Assembly: GCF_019511345.1 (NCBI RefSeq)
Contig: NZ_JAEUAK010000009.1
Location: forward strand, 1-64,000
DNA: 64,000 nt
Direction of reading: 5' to 3'
From: Rhizobium mesosinicum
GTDB lineage: Bacteria; Pseudomonadota; Alphaproteobacteria; Rhizobiales; Rhizobiaceae
Below the pieces are notes generated by a model that was not told where the DNA came from, did no database searches, and saw nothing but the letters and a program-made list of their open reading frames with translations. The position numbers were made by a program, and so were the translations under genes. Positions 50,345 through 63,448 of the stretch are shown piece after piece (the stretch's first letter is position 1; each line of letters starts with the position of its first letter).

Positions 50345-51373
50345 ATGAAGGCCGTGTGTCTGGAAGCGACCGGGAGATTATTCCTGCGCGAGGTCGAAAA
50401 GCCCGCTCCCGGGCCGGAAGATCTGCTGGTGCGCATCGAAGCTTGCGGCATCTGCGGCACGGACCGTCATCTCTTCCTCGGCGAATTCCCCTCCCATCCA
50501 CCGGTGACGCTCGGCCACGAATTCGCGGGCATCATCGAGGCCGTCGGCTCCGAAGTCATCGGCTTTCGTCCCGGCATGCGCGTAACGGGTGATCCCAACA
50601 TCGCCTGCGGCCGCTGCGAAGAATGCCACAATGGCCGCGTCAATCTCTGCCGGAACCTGCAGGCGATCGGCATCCATCGCGATGGCGGCTTCGCCAACTA
50701 TGTCATCCTCCCGCAGAAACAGGCCTTCGCCCTGCCGCTCGAACTCGATCCGCTGCATGGCGCCTTTTGCGAGCCACTTGCCTGCTGCCTGCACGGCGTC
50801 GATCTCGCTAATATCAAGACCGGCGCCTCGGTGATCGTGCTCGGCGGCGGGGTGATCGGCCTGCTCACTGTCCAGCTTGCTAGACTTGCCGGAGCGACGC
50901 GCGTTCTCCTCGTTACCCGCGATGCGGGGAAACGTGCGCTTGCCGAAACGCTGGGTGCCACCGCGAGCTTTGATCCGTCAGATGCAAACGCAGTCAGCAG
51001 CATTACCCGCGAAGGCGGATTGCTGCCTGGCGGCGCTGATGTCGTCTTCGAATGCGCCGGCGTGCCGGAAACAATGATGCAGGCGCCGAAGCTCGCGAGG
51101 CGTGGCGGCACTGCCGTCATCCTCGGCGTCATGCCGCAAGGCGCAAAGATAGAGATCGAACCCTTCGATCTGCTGTTTCGCGAAGTGAACCTTACCAGCT
51201 CTTTCCTCAACCCTTTCACACACGGGCGCGCAGCCGATCTCATTGCTTCCGGCGCGATCAAGGTCGAGCCGCTGATTTCGCGCCGAGTGACGCTGGAAAA
51301 GGCACCCGAAGCAATCGCTAATCCGGCGCTAGGCGGCGAGATTCGCACCCTTGTCGTACCCGATCGGCAATAG
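50345..51373 (+). CDS. Zinc-dependent alcohol dehydrogenase
   Basis: A 342-residue medium-chain dehydrogenase. The catalytic zinc ligands are in 'CGICGTDRHLF' and 'GHEFAGII', the structural zinc cysteines in 'CGRCEECHNGRVNLC', and the Rossmann loop is 'VLGGGVIGLLTVQLA'. It resembles sorbitol/threonine dehydrogenases, so the substrate is probably a polyol or hydroxy acid. The ATG at 50345 begins the domain; a GGGAGA site is about 10 bases upstream. Confidence 0.9.
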   Translation: MKAVCLEATGRLFLREVEKPAPGPEDLLVRIEACGICGTDRHLFLGEFPSHPPVTLGHEFAGIIEAVGSEVIGFRPGMRVTGDPNIACGRCEECHNGRVNLCRNLQAIGIHRDGGFANYVILPQKQAFALPLELDPLHGAFCEPLACCLHGVDLANIKTGASVIVLGGGVIGLLTVQLARLAGATRVLLVTRDAGKRALAETLGATASFDPSDANAVSSITREGGLLPGGADVVFECAGVPETMMQAPKLARRGGTAVILGVMPQGAKIEIEPFDLLFREVNLTSSFLNPFTHGRAADLIASGAIKVEPLISRRVTLEKAPEAIANPALGGEIRTLVVPDRQ

Positions 51374-51547
51374 GCTTCCAAAGCCCCGTCCGAATTCCTG
51401 TCGATTCCGTGATTTATGGGGTTCCGTTTGCAAAAACATTTGCCTATAAGCCGCTTCTAGCCTGAAAAGACCCTCAATGCGCGACCCGACCTGGTGACCT
51501 CCCCACCCTGGCCGGCTTTTTGCGCAGCCAGACAATGGATATCGCCC

Positions 51548-55033
<3,486 letters not shown>

Positions 55034-55152
55034 TCCCGCGAAGAGGCATCGCCTCTTCGCCTTCACCTCGTCGGCACGCCAAAACTGCGACCCAAAATTG
55101 CAGACACGGATACTTGATGTTAGCCTGCTCCCGGTCGTATCGGGGGAGCAGC

Positions 55153-56343
55153 ATGTCGAAGAACATCGTCATTCTGTTCGATGGCACGTCGAACGAGATA
55201 ACTGCAGACCGCACCAATATTTTGCGTCTGTTCGGAACGCTGAAACGCTCCGACGACCAGATCGTCTACTACGACCCCGGCGTCGGCACACTAAGTGCAG
55301 CAGATGCCTGGTCGCCCTTCTATCGTCAATCTATCGAAGTGTGGGGCCTTGCCACCGGTTGGGGTCTCGATCAAAACGTCAAAGATGCCTACCGTTTCCT
55401 CGTCGAAAATTATGATTCCGGCACGCCCGACGATCATGGAGGTCATCCCGACCGGGACCGCATCTACATTTTCGGCTTCAGCCGCGGCGCCTATACGGCC
55501 CGCGTTCTCGCAGGTTTCATCCATGCCTTCGGGCTGTGCAGCAGGTATCACCTGAACCTGCTCGGTTACGCTTACAGAACCTATAAGGGCATTCCCGAAC
55601 AGGAGCAGCGCGCCGATGGCGGGGATCCCTCATCAGCTTTCAAGAGCATGCGGCTTTACGAGCGTATGCTGCGCAACGACCGACCACCGATTAAGCTGCT
55701 TGGCCTCTTCGACACCGTCGCCTCTGTCATCGAAAAGGGCAAAGGACGTATTCAGTTCAAGACCCATCCCTTCACCCGTAAGAATCCCAGCGTCGAATAT
55801 GTACGCCATGCCATGGCGATCGACGAGCGAAGAACCATGTTCCAGCCGGAACTGTGGACGCCGGATCAGGATTATCGCGGCAATCCCTTCAAGCCCGCGA
55901 CCGCAAAACAGGACTTCAAGGAGGTCTGGTTTGCCGGCGTCCACGGCGATATCGGAGGCGGTTACCCGGAGGCCGAGAGCGCCCAGATCAAGATACCGCT
56001 CGACTGGATGATCCGCGAAACAGGGCCTGCAGGTCTGCTCTACGTTTCGCGTACGATCAACAACATCGTCCTTGGCAAGAGCGACAAGTACTATGTCGAG
56101 CTCAATGCGGCCGCACCGCTGCATGACTCGATGAGCACAGGCTGGAAACTCCTCGAATATATTCCGAGGCGCGTGCCGGAAAATTCCTGGCGCAGGCGTG
56201 GCGATAGAGGCGGCGTTTATCTTCCGCGTGAAGACAGGCGCTTCATCCCCGATGGCGCAAATCTGCATGAATCCGTGAGGGTGCGAATGGTGACCGGATA
56301 TAATCCGCCGAACCTGCCGAAAGATCCGGTCTTCGTTCCCTGA
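55153..56343 (+). CDS. DUF2235 domain protein, alpha/beta-hydrolase type
   Basis: A 396-residue cytoplasmic protein. It begins 'NIVILFDGTSNEI' and has the nucleophile elbow 'FGFSRGAYTARVLAGF' (GxSxG), which defines the DUF2235 lipase-like family. Later 'WFAGVHGDIGGGYPE' contains the likely His and Asp. Relatives in type VI secretion act as phospholipases, but no secretion genes are near and no signal peptide is seen. The ATG follows GGGGGAG. Confidence 0.85.
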   Translation: MSKNIVILFDGTSNEITADRTNILRLFGTLKRSDDQIVYYDPGVGTLSAADAWSPFYRQSIEVWGLATGWGLDQNVKDAYRFLVENYDSGTPDDHGGHPDRDRIYIFGFSRGAYTARVLAGFIHAFGLCSRYHLNLLGYAYRTYKGIPEQEQRADGGDPSSAFKSMRLYERMLRNDRPPIKLLGLFDTVASVIEKGKGRIQFKTHPFTRKNPSVEYVRHAMAIDERRTMFQPELWTPDQDYRGNPFKPATAKQDFKEVWFAGVHGDIGGGYPEAESAQIKIPLDWMIRETGPAGLLYVSRTINNIVLGKSDKYYVELNAAAPLHDSMSTGWKLLEYIPRRVPENSWRRRGDRGGVYLPREDRRFIPDGANLHESVRVRMVTGYNPPNLPKDPVFVP

Positions 56344-56365
56344 CACATTGAATCGAATTCTGCGC

Positions 56366-57811
56366 TCAGGCAGCCAGCTCCTTGATCAGGTTCATATCTT
56401 GCCGGAAGCGCGCGAGCTCCTGCGCCTTCCGCTCCTCGTCCGGAATTCGCAGCAGATAGGACGGGTGTACCGTCACGAAGAGCACCCGCCCCTCCTCCAT
56501 CGCAATCGCACGTCCACGCAGATCCTCCAGCTTCTGCTTCTCACCGGTCAGCGAATAGAGCGCTGTCGCCCCCATCGCTACGATCAGTTTCGGTTTGATG
56601 AGATCGAGCTCCAGCTTCAGCCACCAGCGGCACTGCTGCACCTCGCCGAGATTGGGTCTCTGGTGGACGCGCCGCTTGCCGCGCGGCTCGTATTTGAAAT
56701 GCTTGACGGCATTGGTGACGTAAAGCCTCGACCGATCGATGCCGGCTTGTGCAATCGCGTCGTCGAAAACCTTTCCGGCAGGGCCGACGAAGGGTCGACC
56801 TGCAAGATCCTCCTGATCGCCCGGCTGCTCGCCGACGAACATGATCTTCGCATCGAAAGGGCCTTCGCCGAAGACGGTCTGCGTCGCCCTGGCATGCAGC
56901 GGGCAGCGATTGCAGACCGCCGCTTCCTCGCGAAGCGCCTCCAGCGTCCCGGCCGGCGCCAGTTCCGGCATCGGCAGACGAGCCGCCGCCTCCTGAATTC
57001 GGTTGTGATAGGGAAGCGGCATCGTCGCTTCGCGCTCGGCCATGGCAAGCACCTTTGCTTCGGCATCGGCAATCAGGCCGGGAATGAGATCTGCCTCCGG
57101 TAGGTTCTTCCAGTATTTTTTCGGCATCTCCGCCAGCATGGCTTTCACCTTCAGCCGCGCCGGATTGAAGATGCTGGCATAATAGGTGCGCCAGAGATCG
57201 TCGGTCGCGTCACTGATATCAGGCTTTTCGCAAGGTGCATCGCTCGTCGTCAGCCGCTCGCCATCCCAGGCGGCCGATCCCTTTGGCGTCGCGACCAGCC
57301 AGTCCATGTCGGTGAAGCGGCGTTGAAAGAACGGTGCCGTGCGTGCGATAATGTAATGATCGGGCTCGAACCAGGCGACGAATTTCCGCCGCCCGCCGGC
57401 AGGGGCCACTATCTCTTTGAAGCGGACGAAGGCCGTCATCTTGTGGGCGTCGCGATGCACGCTCTTCTGCATCAGCCGGGCGCGCGACACCTCTTCATCG
57501 GACGCCAGCTCCAGCAGGTTCCGGTTTTCCTGCAGTCGCCAGAGCAGGCTGTAAAGCAGCGAGAAGCGCCTGGCGTCGCTATGGCAAATCACCGCCTCGG
57601 CCAGCGTCATGAAGGCCGGCGGTACGCTCATCGGCCTGGCATTGACGGGAGGATCGGGCGGCAAGGCATCCCGCTGGAAAGCAAAGCCCGGTTCGCTGCT
57701 CTTTTCATGCCAGTCGATTTCATCAGGCAGAATTCCAGCCGCGGCAAAGGCCCGGGCGGCCTTGCGCCACTCCTCGAAATTACCTCTGCCCTCCAGCACG
57801 ACCCGGCGCAT
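56366..57811 (-). CDS. UdgX-type uracil-DNA glycosylase with DUF4130 domain
   Basis: A 481-residue DNA-repair protein. Residues 1-240 resemble DUF4130 ('MTLAEAVICHSDARRFSLLYSLLWRL', 'HKMTAFVRFKEI'). The C-terminal half is a family 4/5-like uracil-DNA glycosylase: the Fe-S cysteine cluster region 'CNRCPLHARATQ', 'GEQPGDQEDLAGRPFVGPAG', and the R-loop 'KRRVHQRPN', whose His is the residue that bonds covalently to uracil-DNA in UdgX. It overlaps the radical-SAM gene stop (TGATG) and is probably translated with it. Confidence 0.88.
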   Translation of the reverse strand: MRRVVLEGRGNFEEWRKAARAFAAAGILPDEIDWHEKSSEPGFAFQRDALPPDPPVNARPMSVPPAFMTLAEAVICHSDARRFSLLYSLLWRLQENRNLLELASDEEVSRARLMQKSVHRDAHKMTAFVRFKEIVAPAGGRRKFVAWFEPDHYIIARTAPFFQRRFTDMDWLVATPKGSAAWDGERLTTSDAPCEKPDISDATDDLWRTYYASIFNPARLKVKAMLAEMPKKYWKNLPEADLIPGLIADAEAKVLAMAEREATMPLPYHNRIQEAAARLPMPELAPAGTLEALREEAAVCNRCPLHARATQTVFGEGPFDAKIMFVGEQPGDQEDLAGRPFVGPAGKVFDDAIAQAGIDRSRLYVTNAVKHFKYEPRGKRRVHQRPNLGEVQQCRWWLKLELDLIKPKLIVAMGATALYSLTGEKQKLEDLRGRAIAMEEGRVLFVTVHPSYLLRIPDEERKAQELARFRQDMNLIKELAA

Positions 57812-59043
57812 CACAGCAGTGACAATTGTTCAGGTTGCGGTTCGAACATGGCACGCAGGTCCGGCCGATCGACGAGCCGGTGCGCCGTCCAGCCCTCGGC
57901 GGTGACGAAGGCCTGTACCTTGCGGATCGACACACCAAGACGCGACAAATCCTCGAGCCGCAGGCGCCGCTGCCGCCGCTCGGCCAGGATCGCCTTCACC
58001 GTCTTGGTGCCGAGCCCAGGCACGCGCAAGAGCTTTTCGCGATCGGCGCGGTTCACATCGACGGGAAAATCGCCGCGATGGCCAAGCGCCCAGGCGAGCT
58101 TTGGATCGAGATTGAGATCCAGCATGCCACCCTGCTGCGTCGAAGTGATTTCATCAATTCCGAAACCGTAGAAACGATAGAGCCAGTCCGCCTGATAGAG
58201 CCGGTGCTCTCGCATCAGCGGCGGCTTGATGAGCGGCAGGTTTTTCGAACTGTCGGGGATCGGGCTGAAGGCGGAATAATAGACGCGCTTCAGACCGTAG
58301 CTGCTGTAGAGCCGGCCGCTCGTCGAAAGGATCGTCGCGTCGTTGGCGCCGTCGGCGCCGACGATCATCTGGGTACTCTGCCCGGCCGGCACGAAGCGCT
58401 TGCGCCGCTTGGTCTGCAGCGTCGGCTCTTCCGCCGCCTCGATCTTCAGCCTGAGATCGCCCATCGACCGACGGATGCTGGCGGGCTTCTTCTCCGGTGC
58501 AAAACGGCTGATGCCGCTATCTGTCGGCAGCTCGATATTAAGCGACAGGCGATCGGCGTAAAGTCCCGCCTCCTCGATCAGATGTGGCGACGCCTCCGGA
58601 ATGGATTTCAAATGGATATAACCACGGAAACCATGCGTGACGCGTAGTTCCCGCACGATTCGCACCATTTCCTCCATCGTGTGGTCGGACGAGCGGATGA
58701 TGCCGGAGGAGAGAAACAGGCCCTCGATATAGTTGCGCCGATAGAATTCGAGCGTCAGCCAGACGACTTCTTCCGGCGTGAAACGAGCGCGCTCGACATT
58801 GCTGGACGACCTGTTGATGCAATAGGCACAGTCATAAATGCAGAAGTTGGTGAGCAGAATCTTCAGCAGAGAAATGCATCGTCCATCCGGCGCATAGGCG
58901 TGACAAATGCCGGAGCCCTCGGTCGAACCGAGCCCGCCGGAGCCTGCCGAATCCCGTTTGACCGTCCCGCTGGAGGCACAGGATGCATCATATTTGGCGG
59001 CGTCGGAGAGGATCGCCAACCGTTCTCTGAGCGACTTCTTCAT
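57811..59043 (-). CDS. Radical SAM protein linked to UDG
   Basis: A 410-residue radical-SAM protein of the type found next to UdgX genes. The iron-sulphur motif CxxxCxxC is 'CIYDCAYC', and a helix-hairpin-helix DNA-binding region lies near the C-terminus ('LLRVPGLGTKTVKAILAER'). The reaction is unknown; DNA repair or base modification is inferred from the neighbour. The ATG at 59043 has no clear ribosome site. A GTTC-N7-GTTC site lies just upstream, so SOS control is likely. It is the first gene of the operon with UdgX. Confidence 0.87.
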   Translation of the reverse strand: MKKSLRERLAILSDAAKYDASCASSGTVKRDSAGSGGLGSTEGSGICHAYAPDGRCISLLKILLTNFCIYDCAYCINRSSSNVERARFTPEEVVWLTLEFYRRNYIEGLFLSSGIIRSSDHTMEEMVRIVRELRVTHGFRGYIHLKSIPEASPHLIEEAGLYADRLSLNIELPTDSGISRFAPEKKPASIRRSMGDLRLKIEAAEEPTLQTKRRKRFVPAGQSTQMIVGADGANDATILSTSGRLYSSYGLKRVYYSAFSPIPDSSKNLPLIKPPLMREHRLYQADWLYRFYGFGIDEITSTQQGGMLDLNLDPKLAWALGHRGDFPVDVNRADREKLLRVPGLGTKTVKAILAERRQRRLRLEDLSRLGVSIRKVQAFVTAEGWTAHRLVDRPDLRAMFEPQPEQLSLL

Positions 59044-59049
59044 TATAAT

Positions 59050-59064
59050 GTTCACTAAATGTTC
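59050..59064 (-). promoter_or_regulatory. LexA-type SOS box
   Basis: GTTC (59050-59053), 7 bases, GTTC (59061-59064) matches the alphaproteobacterial LexA recognition pattern GTTC-N7-GTTC. It lies 7-21 bases upstream of the radical-SAM start codon. Confidence 0.6.
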
Positions 59065-59292
59065 ACGGTGGCGAAATCAAGACGAAGAAAAAGGGCTAAT
59101 ACAACTCCCCTTCAAAAGCAGGCACTTCTGCTGATCGTAAAAAGCGTCGATACGAATTTTATGGAAATGGCGCGTCTCGATCTGCTATAAATAACGAACT
59201 TGGATTGTAACACGGTTCCGAAGTTCCCCTTCGGGACCTGTTTTCTTTTGTGTCTGCGCGAACTGCGGATGCGGGGAGAGAAGGACGAAAAA

Positions 59293-59769
59293 ATGGTTGA
59301 TAAGGTACCGATGACACAGGGTGGTTTCGTCAAGCTGCAGGAAGAACTGCGCTGGCGTCAGCAGGAGGAGCGCCCGCGAATCATCGAGGCAATTGCCGAA
59401 GCGCGTGCCCATGGCGACCTTTCGGAAAATGCCGAGTACCACGCCGCCAAGGAAGCGCAGAGCCACAATGAAGGCCGCATCACCGAACTCGAGGACCTGA
59501 CGGCGCGTGCCGAAATCATCGACCTCTCCAAAATGTCGGGCGACAAGATCAAGTTCGGCGCCAAGGTGAAGCTGATCGACGAGGACACCGAAGAGGAAAA
59601 GACCTATCAGATCGTCGGCGATCAGGAAGCCGACGTGAAGCAGGGCCGCATCTCCATCTCCTCCCCGATCGCCCGCGCGCTGATCGGCAAGGAAGTTGGC
59701 GATTCCATCGAGGTCAACGCGCCCGGCGGTTCGAAGGCCTACGAAATCCTCTCGGTTTCCTGGGGCTGA
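59293..59769 (+). CDS. greA: Transcription elongation factor GreA
   Basis: A 158-residue factor that rescues backtracked RNA polymerase by stimulating transcript cleavage. The N-terminal coiled coil carries the acidic tip in 'AHGDLSENAEYHAAKEAQ', and the C-terminal FKBP-like globular domain includes 'YQIVGDQEADVKQGRISISSPIARALIG'. The ATG at 59293 follows AAGGACG. lpcC starts 31 bases after the stop and may be cotranscribed. Confidence 0.95.
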   Translation: MVDKVPMTQGGFVKLQEELRWRQQEERPRIIEAIAEARAHGDLSENAEYHAAKEAQSHNEGRITELEDLTARAEIIDLSKMSGDKIKFGAKVKLIDEDTEEEKTYQIVGDQEADVKQGRISISSPIARALIGKEVGDSIEVNAPGGSKAYEILSVSWG

Positions 59770-59800
59770 TCGCCCGCGCGTTTCTCCGCGAGAGCAGCCA

Positions 59801-60850
59801 GTGCCGGATATCAGAGACGTCGAGATCATCGCGCCCAACCTGAAACGCCGGCTCTCCGGCGTCACGTCGACAATCGTCCAGCTCATCCCCTGCCAGATCC
59901 GGCTGGGGATCCGGATCGCGGCCCTCGGCCCTGGCCTGCCGCCGGAACTTCCTCGTTTGGAATGGCCGCAACTATCAGGCCTCTGGCGTCCGCCGGCCGG
60001 ACGGCGCTATCGCGTCTGGCATGCACGGCGCAACAATGAAATGGCGGCTGGCATCCTCATGCGCCACGTGCTGCGCATGCCGCTGAAGCTCGTCTTCACC
60101 TCCGCCGCCCAGCGCCGTCACACTTCCTACACTCGCTGGCTGATCCGCCAGATGGACGCCGTCATCGCCACCAGCAGCCGTTCCGGCTCCTTTCTCAAGG
60201 TGCCGCATACGGTCATCCAACATGGTGTCGATCTTACGCTCTTCCATCCGCCGAAAGGGCCTGACGACACGATCGCTGCCACAGGCCTGCATGGCCGCCA
60301 TCTCGTCGGCTGCTTCGGCCGCGTGCGCCATCAGAAGGGCACTGACCTTTTCGTCCAGGCGATGATTGCGCTTTTGCCGCAACATCCGGACTGGACGGCG
60401 GTCATTTCCGGCCGCGTCACGCCGGAACACACCGCATTCGCCGACAAGCTGAAGGCCGATATCGCCGCAGCCGGCTTGACCGACCGCATCATTTTCATCG
60501 GAGAAGTGCCTGACATCAAGGTCTGGTATCGCCGCCTGACGCTCTATGTCGCCCCATCCCGCAACGAGGGCTTCGGCCTGACGCCGCTGGAGGCCATGGC
60601 TTCGAAGACACCGGTCGTGGCATCCGACGCCGGTGCTTACGCAGAAATGATCGTGCCCGGGGAAAACGGCGTCATCGTGCCACCAGGCGATGGCGATGCG
60701 TTGACGGCAGCCATCGCCACCTATCTTGCCGATCCTGCCCTCGCCGCCGTACAGGGCGAAACAGCGCTGGCGCACGTGCGCGAAAATTTCGCGCTGGAAA
60801 AGGAAGCGACGGCGATCAATCGGATTTACCAGCAACTTCTCGGCGCGTAA
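59801..60850 (+). CDS. lpcC: LPS core mannosyltransferase LpcC
   Basis: A 349-residue GT4 glycosyltransferase of LPS core assembly, closely resembling rhizobial LpcC. The start (a GTG at 59801, then PDIRDVEIIAPNLK) matches the family. Diagnostic pieces are 'VFTSAAQRRHTSYTRWLIRQMDAVIATS', 'GCFGRVRHQKGTDLFVQAM' and the donor site 'APSRNEGFGLTPLEAMASKTPVVASDAGAYAE'. It adds mannose to the Kdo-lipid A inner core. The ribosome site is weak (GAGAGC). A GT8-like gene follows 52 bases later. Confidence 0.88.
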   Translation: MPDIRDVEIIAPNLKRRLSGVTSTIVQLIPCQIRLGIRIAALGPGLPPELPRLEWPQLSGLWRPPAGRRYRVWHARRNNEMAAGILMRHVLRMPLKLVFTSAAQRRHTSYTRWLIRQMDAVIATSSRSGSFLKVPHTVIQHGVDLTLFHPPKGPDDTIAATGLHGRHLVGCFGRVRHQKGTDLFVQAMIALLPQHPDWTAVISGRVTPEHTAFADKLKADIAAAGLTDRIIFIGEVPDIKVWYRRLTLYVAPSRNEGFGLTPLEAMASKTPVVASDAGAYAEMIVPGENGVIVPPGDGDALTAAIATYLADPALAAVQGETALAHVRENFALEKEATAINRIYQQLLGA

Positions 60851-60902
60851 GCCATCCGTCAGACTATGGCAACGGGCATATCAGGGAGGCAGAGACACCT
60901 AG

Positions 60903-61697
60903 ATGTCGACCGCAAAAGATAACGAAAACCTGGTCAACGTGCTCTGCATGAAATGGGGGACGCTTTACGGTGCCGAATACGTCAACAATCTCTACCGCGG
61001 CGTCAAACGACACCTGAAGCGGCCGCATCGCTTTGTCTGCTTTACCGACAATACCGCCGGTCTTGACGAGGGTATCGAAACCTTCCCCCTGCCCGAGCTC
61101 GGCCTGCCCGCCGGCTCCAAGGACCGCCGCTGGCAGAAGCTTGCGCTTTTCCGCCGCGAGCTTGCCGATCTCAAGGGCATCGCCCTCTTCCTCGATCTCG
61201 ACCTCGTCATCGTCGATGATCTGGAGCCGCTCTTCCAGCACCCCGGCAAGTTCCTCATCATCCGCGACGACGATCTCTTCCGCACAAAGCCGCTGCGCAA
61301 ACTCAACCCCGTCCGCGATAAGTTCCTGGCGTCGGTCGGCAACAGCTCCGTCTTCCGCTACGAAATCGGCGCTCACGCCTATATTCTCGACACCTATGTC
61401 GCCGATCCGGTGGCGGCCATGTCAAAATATGAGATCTCTCAGCAGTTCCAGAGTGCGCAGCTCGCAGCGCATGGAAACCTGCAATATTGGCCGCGCGAAT
61501 GGTGCGTGAGCTTCAAGAACGCCTGCGTGCCGCGCCACATCAACAGCTTCTGGCGCGATCCAAGGCTGCCGCCGGAAGCCAAGATCGTCGTCTTTGCCGG
61601 CAGCCCGAAAATGAGCGAGGTTTTTGAAGGCGGCGGACAGAAGTGGTATCGCCGCATCGGCAATACCGATTGGCTGAGAAAGGCCTGGCGCGGGTAA
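60903..61697 (+). CDS. GT8-like glycosyltransferase
   Basis: A 264-residue glycosyltransferase-like protein: 'LYRGVKRHLKRPHRFVCFTDN', the donor motif DxD in 'ALFLDLDLVIVDDLEPLF', and 'IVVFAGSPKMSEV' near the end. It probably works on LPS core or another surface glycan alongside LpcC. No signal peptide is present, so it is cytoplasmic. The exact sugar is unknown. Confidence 0.78.
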   Translation: MSTAKDNENLVNVLCMKWGTLYGAEYVNNLYRGVKRHLKRPHRFVCFTDNTAGLDEGIETFPLPELGLPAGSKDRRWQKLALFRRELADLKGIALFLDLDLVIVDDLEPLFQHPGKFLIIRDDDLFRTKPLRKLNPVRDKFLASVGNSSVFRYEIGAHAYILDTYVADPVAAMSKYEISQQFQSAQLAAHGNLQYWPREWCVSFKNACVPRHINSFWRDPRLPPEAKIVVFAGSPKMSEVFEGGGQKWYRRIGNTDWLRKAWRG

Positions 61698-61754
61698 ACC
61701 GTCTCAATCCGCATTCCGGACGGAAATTGCTTCGCACTTTTCCTGGAAATGCTT

Positions 61755-62222
61755 CTACAGTTCGACGAGCCCGAGCTTCTTCACCTGCCGGATCGTCAGC
61801 ATGGTGCGAACGGTATCGACGTGCTCGTTGGCAGTCAGCACTTCGATGACGAAGTCCTGGAAACGGGTGAGGTTTTGGGCCACGCAATGCAGCAGAAAAT
61901 CGCTGTCGCCGGAAACCATCCATGCCTGACGCACAAGCGGCCACTCTGAGGTGGCGGCGGCAAAGGCCTTCAGATTGGCTTCGGACTGATGCTTAAGGCC
62001 GACCATGCAAAAAGCGACGAGATCGAGCCCGAGCTTCGGGCTGTTCAGCATCGCGTGATATCCTTCGATAATGCCGGCCTCTTCGAGCTTGCGCACCCGG
62101 CGCAGGCAGGGCGGCGCTGAAATTCCAACCCGGTCGGCGAGTTCCACATTGGTCATGCGGCCGTCCGACTGCAGTTCCCGCAATATCTTTATGTCGATAA
62201 CGTCAAGTTCAGCGCGAACCAC
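61755..62222 (-). CDS. Lrp/AsnC family regulator
   Basis: A 155-residue feast/famine regulator. The HTH is 'MTNVELADRVGISAPPCLRRVRKLEEAGII', followed by the RAM effector domain ('VAFCMVGLKHQSEANLKAF'). A GTG at 62222 is used as the start; the in-frame upstream ATG at 62378 would add an unrelated 52-residue leader rich in Cys and Arg. It probably senses an amino acid. It is divergent from trxB, 229 bases away. Confidence 0.85.
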   Translation of the reverse strand: MVRAELDVIDIKILRELQSDGRMTNVELADRVGISAPPCLRRVRKLEEAGIIEGYHAMLNSPKLGLDLVAFCMVGLKHQSEANLKAFAAATSEWPLVRQAWMVSGDSDFLLHCVAQNLTRFQDFVIEVLTANEHVDTVRTMLTIRQVKKLGLVEL

Positions 62223-62451
62223 GCTTGGGCCTTTCTTTAATTCCTCGCGCGCAGCTTCTATATAAAGCCACGGAATACGCAAGAAAGTTTCATTCCAATG
62301 ACGGAATCTTGCACAGCGCCTGCATTTGCCTTGTTGGTAATGCAAGGCTGCCCTTGAATAAAAGCATTGGTCGTTCATAAATGGCGCAGGGATCGCGAAA
62401 CGGCCTTATTCGCCTCTTAGCCGCCGCATCCTGCTATCGAAAGGAAATTCC

Positions 62452-63426
62452 ATGTCTGCCCGCCATACAAAGGTGCTCATTATCGGTTCCGGACCTGCCG
62501 GCTATACGGCAGCGGTCTATGCCGCGCGCGCCATGCTGAAACCGGTTTTGATCGCCGGTCTGGAACAAGGCGGCCAGCTCATGATCACCACCGATGTCGA
62601 GAACTATCCGGGCTTTGCCGATCCGATCCAGGGGCCTTGGCTGATGGATCAGATGCTGCAGCAGGCTCAGCATGTCGGCGCCGAAATCGTCAACGACCTC
62701 GTGACCGAAGTCGACCTTAACCAGCGCCCCTTCGTTGCCCGCACTGATAGCGGCCAGGTCTGGACTGCCGATACGCTTGTTATCGCGACCGGCGCCAAGG
62801 CCAAGTGGCTCGGCATCGAGAGCGAGCAGCATTTCCAGGGCTTCGGCGTATCTGCCTGCGCCACCTGCGACGGCTTCTTCTATCGCAACAAGGATGTCAT
62901 CGTGGTCGGCGGCGGCAACAGCGCCGTCGAAGAGGCGCTTTATCTCTCCAATATCGCAAAGTCGGTCACCGTCGTGCACCGCCGCGACGGCTTCCGTGCT
63001 GAAAAAATCCTGCAGGAACGTCTCTTCTCCAAGGAGAACGTCAAGATTCTCTGGAATACCGAGGTCGCCGAGATCACGGGCACGCCGGCAAAACCCCCAA
63101 TGCCGCCGTCCGTTTCCGGTGCTCGTCTGCGCGACACCCGCACCGGCGCCATTACCGATGTCTCCATTGACGGCGTCTTCGTGGCGATCGGTCACGCGCC
63201 GGCAACGGAACTTTTCAAGGGCAAGCTGAAGCTGAAGGACAATGGGTACCTCTGGACCGCACCGGATTCGACTGCGACCAGCCTGGAGGGAGTCTATGCC
63301 GCAGGCGATGTGACGGATGACACCTTCCGCCAGGCGATAACAGCCGCAGGCATGGGATGCATGGCCGCCCTCGAGGCAGAACGTTATCTGACGGGCCACA
63401 TGCCCGTTGCCGTGGCAGCGGAGTAA
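62452..63426 (+). CDS. trxB: Thioredoxin reductase
   Basis: A 324-residue flavoprotein that reduces thioredoxin with NADPH. FAD-binding 'GSGPAGYTAAVYAAR', the redox pair in 'CATCDGFFY', the NADPH motif 'GGGNSAVEEALYL' and the C-terminal FAD motif 'GVYAAGDVTDDTFRQA' are all present. It is followed 22 bases later by lsrB, the same arrangement as in Sinorhizobium. Confidence 0.96.
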   Translation: MSARHTKVLIIGSGPAGYTAAVYAARAMLKPVLIAGLEQGGQLMITTDVENYPGFADPIQGPWLMDQMLQQAQHVGAEIVNDLVTEVDLNQRPFVARTDSGQVWTADTLVIATGAKAKWLGIESEQHFQGFGVSACATCDGFFYRNKDVIVVGGGNSAVEEALYLSNIAKSVTVVHRRDGFRAEKILQERLFSKENVKILWNTEVAEITGTPAKPPMPPSVSGARLRDTRTGAITDVSIDGVFVAIGHAPATELFKGKLKLKDNGYLWTAPDSTATSLEGVYAAGDVTDDTFRQAITAAGMGCMAALEAERYLTGHMPVAVAAE

Positions 63427-63448
63427 CAACGGCATGAGGGGTGGGGGA

